From UBA1724 sp963632245 (GTDB lineage Bacteria; Verrucomicrobiota; Lentisphaeria; Oligosphaerales; Oligosphaeraceae): a DNA stretch of 15,458 nucleotides. The position numbers and the translations under genes are program-made. The DNA lies in the NCBI GenBank assembly GCA_963632245.1, contig CAVGTF010000043.1:1-15458 (forward strand), given 5' to 3'. This document shows positions 5,883 to 12,438 of this stretch, one piece after another; positions within the stretch are counted from its first letter, which is position 1; each line of letters opens with the position of its first letter. Under the pieces are notes generated by a model. It searched no databases, had not been told where the DNA came from, and saw only the letters and a list, made by a program, of their open reading frames with translations.

Positions 5883-7026
5883 GGGTGGGGTTTCTGCCGA
5901 GATGGATGATCGTCGTGGCGTAGTGGTTTTGGGTGCCACGGGATCGGTGGGCATGCAGACCCTGGAGGTCCTTCGGGCGTTGCGTGGTCAGTTTCGCCTG
6001 GAGGCGATCACGTGTGGCCACAATGGCGGCGTACTGGAGGACCTCGCTGCCAAGAATGGCGCGCGGAATTGGCATTGTTCCACGGATGCCGCGCATTCTA
6101 CTTTGGATGACGCGGGGGTGCGGGAGTTGATCCAGGGCGACCGCGTGCAGATTGTGGTATGCGCCATCCAGGGGATTGCGGCGTTGCCGTATGTGGTGTG
6201 TGCTTTGGAGGCAGGAAAGCGCGTGTGCCTGGCCACTAAGGAGGTCATGGTTGCCGCGGGCGAATGGGTCAATGCCCTCTGCCAAAAGCACGGCGGCGAG
6301 ATCCTCCCCGTGGACAGCGAACACTGCGCCATCTTCCAGTGCCTCCAGGGCGAGCGCCGCAACAGCGTGAAGAATCTCTGGCTGACTTGCAGCGGCGGGC
6401 CCTTCCATGCACATCCCGAGATCAATCTGCATGCTGTGACGCCGGAACAGGCGCTGCGTCATCCCACGTGGAATATGGGGAAGGGCATCACTCTGGACTG
6501 CGCGTCGCTGATGAACAAGGGCCTGGAGATGATCGAGGCGCGGTGGCTCTTCCAGGTGCAACCCAGTCAGGTGCAGGTGGTGATTCATCCGCAGTCCGTG
6601 GTGCATTCCATGGTGGAGTTCACGGACGGTGCGGTGCTCTCCCAGATGGCAACCACCAGCATGTGCCTACCCATTCAATACTGCCTCTGTTATCCGGAAC
6701 GCTCCAAGACACGCGTCGTCGCACCACTCGATTTCCTCGCCCAGAAGCAGGAAATGACCTTCCTGCCTCCCGACGAAACGCGCTTCCACGCTCTCGCGGT
6801 CGCCCGTAAGGCGATGAAATTAGGCGGAGGCGCCGGCGCGGTCTTTCAGGCCGCTAACGAGGCCGCCCGCGAACGATTCCTAAGCCATACTCTCGCTTTC
6901 GACGAAATCCCCCACGCGGTCGATGCCGCCCTTGAGGGTGTTTCCGCGCCCGACGCACCCCGTTCCTTGGAAGAGGCGGAGACGATCTGGAAAACAGCAT
7001 TGAAGTTTGTGAACAAACTTCAATAA
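5866..7026 (+). CDS. dxr: 1-deoxy-D-xylulose-5-phosphate reductoisomerase
   Basis: Second enzyme of the non-mevalonate (MEP) isoprenoid pathway: it rearranges and reduces DXP to MEP with NADPH and a divalent metal, in the cytoplasm. It is 386 aa (E. coli 398). Visible are the NADPH loop GATGSVG (23-29), the metal site VDSEH with D150 and E152, SGGPF (176-180), HPTWNMG with H199 and W202, MNKGLE with N217, K218 and E221, and HPQSVVHS. Two positions are unusual: Cys212 where E. coli has the phosphate-binding Ser222, and TKEV (124-127) in place of the usual NKES. The 5866 start has an excellent ribosome site and overlaps the upstream small gene. The TAA stop (7024-7026) is also the first three bases of the 196-bp tandem repeat. 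Confidence 0.97.
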   Translation: MSISCKGGVSAEMDDRRGVVVLGATGSVGMQTLEVLRALRGQFRLEAITCGHNGGVLEDLAAKNGARNWHCSTDAAHSTLDDAGVRELIQGDRVQIVVCAIQGIAALPYVVCALEAGKRVCLATKEVMVAAGEWVNALCQKHGGEILPVDSEHCAIFQCLQGERRNSVKNLWLTCSGGPFHAHPEINLHAVTPEQALRHPTWNMGKGITLDCASLMNKGLEMIEARWLFQVQPSQVQVVIHPQSVVHSMVEFTDGAVLSQMATTSMCLPIQYCLCYPERSKTRVVAPLDFLAQKQEMTFLPPDETRFHALAVARKAMKLGGGAGAVFQAANEAARERFLSHTLAFDEIPHAVDAALEGVSAPDAPRSLEEAETIWKTALKFVNKLQ

Positions 7027-7415
7027 GTACTTAGCAATTAGTGGTTAGTGGCTAGTTGTAAAGTCGCTGCGCGGCTCTTCCGCCGCTGAGGCGGCGGTAC
7101 AAAATGCACCCCCGCCTCCGAAGGCGTGATTAGTCTTGGAGCGACTCTTCCCTAGCGGGGGACCCAAAGGACTGGGGCTGCCGCCCCCGCACCCCCGCCA
7201 CGGCGTATAAAATGCGCCGTAAGTACTTAGCAATTAGTGGTTAGTGGCTAGTTGTAAAGTCGCTGCGCGGCTCTTCCGCCGCTGAGGCGGCGGTACAAAA
7301 TGCACCCCCGCCTCCGAAGGCGTGATTAGTCTTGGAGCGACTCTTCCCTAGCGGGGGACCCAAAGGACTGGGGCTGCCGCCCCCGCACCCCCGCCACGGC
7401 GTATAAAATGCGCCG
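7024..7415 (+). repeat. Two tandem 196-bp repeat units (B1, B2)
   Basis: Units 7024-7219 and 7220-7415 are identical by eye; a third, partial unit begins at 7416. Each unit starts with four TAG heptads (7032, 7039, 7046, 7053 in the first). Next is an arm with GTCGCTGCGCGG and a CCGCCG/CGGCGG hairpin (about 7080-7098), then a CGCCT/AGGCG hairpin. A long GCGGGGG/CCCCCGC hairpin follows, and the unit closes with CGGCGTAT/ATGCGCCG around AAA. A diverged 197-bp copy lies at 8866-9062. No convincing coding sequence is present. Confidence 0.92.
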
Positions 7416-7622
7416 TAAGTACTTAGCAATTAGTGGTTAGTGGCTAGTTGTAAAGTCGCTGCGCGGCTCTTCCGCCGCTGAGGCCGCGGTACTTAATACC
7501 GCCGTCCAGCGGCAGAATTCCCGCGGAGCGACCAAATAAACTAACCACTAGCCACTTGATCCTAGCCACTAATTCGCCGCCCCCGTACCCCCGCCTAGTT
7601 TCTTCCGCCTGCCGGCGGTACT
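7416..7622 (+). repeat. Palindromic intergenic element, copy B (TAG-heptad family)
   Basis: It begins as a third copy of the 196-bp unit (7416-7492, one mismatch) and then turns into an inverted arm. TAG heptads lie at 7424, 7431, 7438 and 7445. Arms about 7455-7492 and 7496-7532 are imperfect inverted repeats around TTAA. CTA heptads lie at 7541, 7548, 7562 and 7569. The CCGCC/GGCGG hairpin at 7605-7618 ends about 20 nt before the DUF362 start. The element matches copy A in opposite orientation. Confidence 0.85.
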
Positions 7623-7640
7623 GATACTTTCCCCAATACC

Positions 7641-8858
7641 ATGTCTACGGTTTCCCTTATTGCAGTGGATGGCTATGACGACTTTGAGGTCGTGATGGCG
7701 TCGTTGCGCCGTGCCCTGGAGCCCTTTGGGGGGATGGGCGGCATCGTGAAAGCGGGGGACCGTGTCTTGTTGAAGGCGAATCTGTTGGCGCCGTCTCGTC
7801 CGGAGGAGGCGGTGACCACCCACCCTGCGATTCTTCGTGCGGTCATTCGGCTAGTGAAGGAGTGTGGTGCCAGTCGGATTTTGGTAGGGGATGGTCCTGG
7901 CGTGGGAGACACGGCGGAGAATATGCGGATTTGCGGCTTGCAGAAGGTCTGCGATGAAGAGGGTGCCGAGACCGCGGTCTTTCGGGAGACCGCCGTCTAT
8001 GAGAATCCCGAGAATTCCATTGGGAAATTCCTGGAGCTGACGGCGCATCTCAAGGAGACGGATGTGGTGATTACGCTTCCGAAGCTAAAGACACACGTCC
8101 AGTTTGGCTATACGGGTGCCCTGAAAAATCAATACGGGTTGATTCCCGGCAGCAAGAAGGGCGAATACCATTTCCGACTGCAGAACCGGGATCGTCTGGC
8201 GGACCTGATGGTGGATATCAATCGGACGGCGAAGGTGCGTCTTGCGGTATTGGATGCCATCGTGGGCATGGAGGGGCCCGGTCCCCACGGTGGCTCTCCT
8301 CGGAAGATTGGCGCTCTCGTGGTTGGCACGGATCTCTGCGCCGTGGATGTGGTGGGATGCTCCCTCATCGGGATTCCTCCCCAGGAATACCCGCTGCTTC
8401 AGGCCGCAAAACGCACCGGTTTCGGCGCGACATCCCTGCAGGAAGTAGAGATACAAGGCGATGAACTGGAACGACTGCGGGTTCCGGATTTCAAGCTCGT
8501 CAAGACCCCCATCAATATCCTGAAGATCCTGCCGTTGCCACAATGGATGCTCCGCTGGATCCGGAACCAGGTGGCGCCCACGCCATATATTCAAAAAGAC
8601 AAGTGCATCAAGTGCTTAAAGTGCCATAACGGCTGTCCCGTGAAGCCCGCCGCCATCGACCCGCGGCAATATGAAAAGACCGGCGGAGTCCGTCGTGACG
8701 ACTGTATCCGATGCTATTGCTGCCACGAATTTTGCCCCGTGGATGCCATCCAGCTCCGAAAGCCCTGGGCAGAGAGAGTATTTCATCTCTCCGCCCTGGG
8801 ACAGCTGGGCTCCCGCGCCCTCGGACATATTGTGGCGCTGTTCCAACAAAAGCGCTAA
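7641..8858 (+). CDS. DUF362 protein with C-terminal two-[4Fe-4S] ferredoxin domain
   Basis: A 405-aa protein of the DUF362 family fused to a bacterial-type ferredoxin domain; the family's function is not established, and electron transfer is likely from the clusters. The DUF362 part (about 1-290) shows LPKLKTH (146-152) followed by the typical LKNQYGLIPG segment. Two Cys motifs of the CX2CX2CX3CP type follow: C322, C325, C328, C332 and C355, C358, C361, C365, with an extra Cys at 360. No signal peptide or clear membrane helix is seen, so it is probably cytoplasmic. The ATG has no Shine-Dalgarno sequence. No partner oxidoreductase lies nearby, and the gene is flanked on both sides by members of the same repeat family in direct orientation. 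It converges on carB. Confidence 0.9.
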   Translation: MSTVSLIAVDGYDDFEVVMASLRRALEPFGGMGGIVKAGDRVLLKANLLAPSRPEEAVTTHPAILRAVIRLVKECGASRILVGDGPGVGDTAENMRICGLQKVCDEEGAETAVFRETAVYENPENSIGKFLELTAHLKETDVVITLPKLKTHVQFGYTGALKNQYGLIPGSKKGEYHFRLQNRDRLADLMVDINRTAKVRLAVLDAIVGMEGPGPHGGSPRKIGALVVGTDLCAVDVVGCSLIGIPPQEYPLLQAAKRTGFGATSLQEVEIQGDELERLRVPDFKLVKTPINILKILPLPQWMLRWIRNQVAPTPYIQKDKCIKCLKCHNGCPVKPAAIDPRQYEKTGGVRRDDCIRCYCCHEFCPVDAIQLRKPWAERVFHLSALGQLGSRALGHIVALFQQKR

Positions 8859-8865
8859 AAAGCTG

Positions 8866-9062
8866 TAAGTACCTAGCCGTTAGTGATTAGTGGCTAGTTG
8901 CAAGGCCACTGCGTGGCTCTTCCGCCGCTCTATGCGGCGGTACCGCAGTGTGCTAGCTCCGAAAACGGTACTAGCTGAAAAACGACTCTTTCCTAGCGAG
9001 GGCACAAAAGGACGGGAGGTTGCCGCCCCTGCACCCCTGCTCCGGCGTGTAAGAACACGCCG
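8866..9062 (+). repeat. Diverged 197-bp repeat unit (C1)
   Basis: Same order of parts as the units at 7024-7415. TAG heptads lie at 8874, 8881, 8888 and 8895. Then come the arm with CTCTTCCGCCG, the CCGCCG/CGGCGG hairpin near 8919-8940, a CGACTCTTTCCTAGCGAGGG segment and the closing hairpin CGGCGTGT/ACACGCCG around AAGA. Much of the sequence has drifted, but the stems are kept, some by paired changes. Confidence 0.85.
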
Positions 9063-9217
9063 TAAGTAGCAAGCAATTAGCGGCTAGTGACTAGCTTGTA
9101 TGGTTCCTGCGGTGCTCTTCCGTCATTTGAATGGTGGCACTGATACCGCCGCCCAAACGGCGTAATTCCCGCGGAGCGACCTTGCAACTAATCACTAACC
9201 ACTAAGTACTAAGTGCT
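9063..9217 (+). repeat. Palindromic intergenic element, copy C (TAG-heptad family)
   Basis: TAG heptads lie at 9078, 9085 and 9092. The left arm has CCGTCAT/ATGGTGG pairing (near 9120-9137) and the right arm has CGCCG/CGGCG (near 9148-9162) followed by CCCGCGGAGCGACC. CTA heptads lie at 9188, 9195, 9202 and 9209. It occupies the convergent gap between the DUF362 gene and carB and ends about 9 bp from the carB stop. No T-run terminator for either gene is seen in the gap. Confidence 0.82.
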
Positions 9218-9225
9218 TATAAAGG

Positions 9226-12200
9226 CTAGATCTTCTTGTGGTATTCCTGGAGGGAGCAGACATCGACGCGGCCCTTATCGACTGCGGCGGCCTGGACGCC
9301 CTCGGCGGCCATTTGGAGTGCGGCGGTAGTGGTCGTGATGGGCAGCCCGAACTGTATGGCGTAGGAGCGCATCTTTGCGCCGTCGTCGTTATGGTCGGGG
9401 ATATTGACGATCCAGCGGATTTTCTGTTCCAGGATGAGGTCCTTGAGATTGGGACGTCCCTGGGAGAGTCGGAAGACTGCCTGACAGGGGATTCCCTTTT
9501 CGTAGAGGAGGGCACCGGTGCCCGCGGTGGCGTAGAATTGGAAGTCGTGTTTTGCCAGGATTTGGAGCCAGGGGAGTGCGGCGGCCTTATCGGCATCGCG
9601 GATAGAGAGGAAGACTCCGCCGTCCTGTGGAATGCGGTTTCCGGCGGCCTCCTGGGACTTCAGGTATGCGGTGGCGGGGGAGAGATCGATTCCCATGACC
9701 TCGCCGGTGGACTTCATCTCGGGGGAGAGCGTCACGTCCACTCCGGGGAATTTCGAGAATGGGAAGACTGCCTCCTTGAAGGCGGTGTAGGGGATCTTCG
9801 GCTCTTTCGTGAATCCCAGGGCCTCCAGGGTCTCGCCCGCCATGCAGCGGGCCGCGTATTTTGCCAGGGGGATCCCGGTGGCCTTTGAGGCGAAGGGGAC
9901 GGTCCGGGAGGCGCGGGGATTGACCTCGATGATGTAGACCTGCTCCTTCTGGACGGCGAACTGGATGTTCATCAGTCCCACGACATGCAGCGCCTTCGCC
10001 ATCTTGTGCGCCTCGCTGCGGATCTCCTCCAGGACTGCCTGGGAGAGATCGCGGGGCGGGATGGAGCATGCGGAGTCGCCGGAGTGGATGCCGGCCTGTT
10101 CCACGTGTTCCATGATGGCGCCCACCACGGTGGTCTTGCCGTCGGAGAGGCAGTCCACATCCAGCTCCTGTGCGTCATCCAGGAATTTGTCCACCAGGAT
10201 CGGGTGTCCCTCGGAGACCACCACGGCCTCCTTCATGTAGGTACGCAGCTCCTCTTCCTGGGAGACAATCGCCATGGCGCGTCCGCCCAGCACGAAGGAG
10301 GGCCGGACCAGCACGGGATACCCGATCTTCTTGGCGATCTCGCAGGCCTGGTCGGCGTCCTTCGCCATTCCGCTGGGGGGCTGCCGGACGCCGGTTTGCG
10401 CGACGATGGTCTTGAAGATTCCGCGGTCGTCGGCGGCATCGATGTCCTCGGGGGGCGTTCCCAGGATATTGACTCCGGCCTCCTTGAGGGCGGTGGCCAG
10501 ATTCAGCGGGGTCTGTCCGCCCAGCTGGACGATGATGCCGTCGCACTGTTCTCGTTCATAGACATTGAGGACATCCTCGAAAGTGAGGGGCTCGAAGTAG
10601 AGTCGATTTGCGGTATCGTAGTCGGTGGAGACCGTCTCGGGGTTGGAGTTGACCATGATGGTCTCGTAGCCGGCATCGCGGAGGGCGAAGACCGCGTGGA
10701 CGCAGCAGCAGTCGAATTCGATGCCCTGTCCGATGCGGTTGGGGCCGCCGCCCAGGATCATGATCTTACCCTTTGCGGTAGTGGGGCGGACGGGTTCATC
10801 GGCCTCGGTGTAGGTGGAGTAGTAGTAAGGCGTGGAGGCCTTGAACTCTCCGGCGCAGGTATCCACGGTGCCGTAGGTGGGGAGGATCCCCAGCTGCTTG
10901 CGGCGCTTCCGGAATTCCAGCTCGGTGGTGCCGAGGGCGAATGCCAGCTGACGGTCGGAGTAACCAAGCTCCTTCGCCTTCCGGATGCACTCCGGGGTAT
11001 CCGTGATGGTCGCCTCGAATTGGACCAACTCCGCCATCTTTCGCAGATAGAAGCGATCGATGGCGGTGAGTTCGTGGATGCGCTCCACAGTCCAGCCGCG
11101 CTTCAGTGCGGCGTAGAGCATATACATCCTGTCGGCGTTGGGGCGCGCCAGCTCGGCGGAGAGGAAGTCGTCGGACATCTCCAGGAAGGGCTTCGCCTTG
11201 GGCTCCAGGCCGAAGCCCCAGTGACCGGTCTCCAAAGAGCGTAGCGCCTTCTGGAATGCCTGGCTGAAATTGCGACCGATAGCCATGGATTCGCCCACCG
11301 CCTTCATCTGGGTGCCCAGCGTGGAGTTTGCGGCGGGGAACTTCTCGAAGGTGAAGCGCGGCGCCTTGACCACCACGTAATCCAGGGCGGGCTCGAAGCA
11401 CGCGGGGGTGGTCTGGGTGATGTCGTTTCGCAGTTCATCGAGGGTGTATCCCACTGCCAGAAGCGCGGCGATCTTCGCGATGGGGAATCCGGTGGCCTTG
11501 GATGCCAGGGCGGAGGAGCGGGAGACACGGGGATTCATCTCGATGATGAGCCGTTCGCCAGTGGTGGGATTCACTGCCCACTGGACATTGGAGCCGCCGG
11601 TCTGGATGCCGATCGCCTTGAGGACCTTCAGGGAGTCGTCGCGCATGGCCTGGTATTCCCGGTCGGTGAGGGTCATGGCGGGCGCCACGGTGATGGAGTC
11701 GCCGGTATGGACGCCCATGGGATCCAGATTCTCGATGGAGCAGACGATGACGGAGGTGCCCTTGCGGTCGCACATGACCTCCATCTCGTATTCCTTCCAG
11801 CCCAGCAGAGACTCCTCGATGAGGACCTCGTGGTTCAAGCTGGCATCCAGTCCGCGTTCCACGATGGTCTTGAATTCCTCGGGATCATGTGCGATGCCGC
11901 CGCCGGTGCCGCCCAGAGTGAATCCGGGTCGGATGACCAAGGGCCACTTTCCGATCATCTTGGCAATGAGGAACGCCTCCTCCAGGCTATGCGCGGAGTT
12001 GGAATTCGCGCTGCGGATGCCGATTTGTTCCATGGCGGCCTTGAAGGCATTCCGGTCTTCGGCGCGGGTGATGGCGGCGGCATCGGCGCCAATGAGTTCC
12101 ACGTGGTAGTGTTGGAGGACGCCGCTGCGCCAGGCCTCCATCGCCAGATTCAGCGCGGTCTGTCCGCCCAGAGTCGGCAGGAGGGCATCGGGGCGTTCCC

Positions 12201-12438
12201 GTCGGATGATCTCCTTGAGGTATTCGGGCGTGAGGGGCTCCAGGTAGGTGCGGTCCGCAAATTCCGGATCGGTCATGACGGTGGCCGGATTGCTGTTGAG
12301 CAGCACCAGTTCGTAGCCCTCCTGCTTCAGGACCTTGCAGGCCTGCACGCCGGAGTAGTCGAATTCGCAGCCCTGTCCGATGACCACGGGGCCTGCGCCC
12401 AGGAGCATGATTTTATGGATATCTGTGCGCTTAGGCAT
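9226..12438 (-). CDS. carB: Carbamoyl-phosphate synthase large subunit
   Basis: Synthetase subunit that makes carbamoyl phosphate from bicarbonate, two ATP and ammonia channelled from CarA; the product feeds pyrimidine and arginine synthesis. The 1070-aa length matches E. coli CarB (1073). The two homologous ATP-grasp halves are clear: the first starts with LLGAGPVVIGQGCEFDYSG near residue 12 and contains FTLGGTGGGIA; the second starts with GGGPNRIGQGIEFDCCC near residue 558. The C-terminal MGS-like allosteric domain (about 940-1070) has FYATAGTGALL and a TTTTAALQ segment. The ATG overlaps the pyrG stop by 8 nt, and AAGGAGG sits 9 nt upstream, so the start is well supported. It is the last gene of carA-pyrG-carB and converges on the DUF362 gene. 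Confidence 0.98.
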   Translation of the reverse strand: MPKRTDIHKIMLLGAGPVVIGQGCEFDYSGVQACKVLKQEGYELVLLNSNPATVMTDPEFADRTYLEPLTPEYLKEIIRRERPDALLPTLGGQTALNLAMEAWRSGVLQHYHVELIGADAAAITRAEDRNAFKAAMEQIGIRSANSNSAHSLEEAFLIAKMIGKWPLVIRPGFTLGGTGGGIAHDPEEFKTIVERGLDASLNHEVLIEESLLGWKEYEMEVMCDRKGTSVIVCSIENLDPMGVHTGDSITVAPAMTLTDREYQAMRDDSLKVLKAIGIQTGGSNVQWAVNPTTGERLIIEMNPRVSRSSALASKATGFPIAKIAALLAVGYTLDELRNDITQTTPACFEPALDYVVVKAPRFTFEKFPAANSTLGTQMKAVGESMAIGRNFSQAFQKALRSLETGHWGFGLEPKAKPFLEMSDDFLSAELARPNADRMYMLYAALKRGWTVERIHELTAIDRFYLRKMAELVQFEATITDTPECIRKAKELGYSDRQLAFALGTTELEFRKRRKQLGILPTYGTVDTCAGEFKASTPYYYSTYTEADEPVRPTTAKGKIMILGGGPNRIGQGIEFDCCCVHAVFALRDAGYETIMVNSNPETVSTDYDTANRLYFEPLTFEDVLNVYEREQCDGIIVQLGGQTPLNLATALKEAGVNILGTPPEDIDAADDRGIFKTIVAQTGVRQPPSGMAKDADQACEIAKKIGYPVLVRPSFVLGGRAMAIVSQEEELRTYMKEAVVVSEGHPILVDKFLDDAQELDVDCLSDGKTTVVGAIMEHVEQAGIHSGDSACSIPPRDLSQAVLEEIRSEAHKMAKALHVVGLMNIQFAVQKEQVYIIEVNPRASRTVPFASKATGIPLAKYAARCMAGETLEALGFTKEPKIPYTAFKEAVFPFSKFPGVDVTLSPEMKSTGEVMGIDLSPATAYLKSQEAAGNRIPQDGGVFLSIRDADKAAALPWLQILAKHDFQFYATAGTGALLYEKGIPCQAVFRLSQGRPNLKDLILEQKIRWIVNIPDHNDDGAKMRSYAIQFGLPITTTTAALQMAAEGVQAAAVDKGRVDVCSLQEYHKKI

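Noticed and set aside
7032..7055. Telomere-like repeat, because TTAGTGG resembles eukaryotic telomere heptamers
   Set aside because: Only three or four degenerate units, internal to the sequence, with only YTAG conserved; the resemblance looks coincidental.
7045..7429. Two identical 62-aa minus-strand ORFs in the tandem repeat units
   Set aside because: Gly/Pro/Ser-rich translations of hairpin-rich non-coding repeats. The diverged unit at 8866-9062 is conserved in its stems rather than as a protein, and no ribosome site is present.
7024..7596. CRISPR array
   Set aside because: The repeats are 196 bp, contiguous, with no spacers and no cas genes.
9985..11244. 419-codon plus-strand open frame antisense to carB
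   Set aside because: A shadow of carB; no recognisable motif and no ribosome site.
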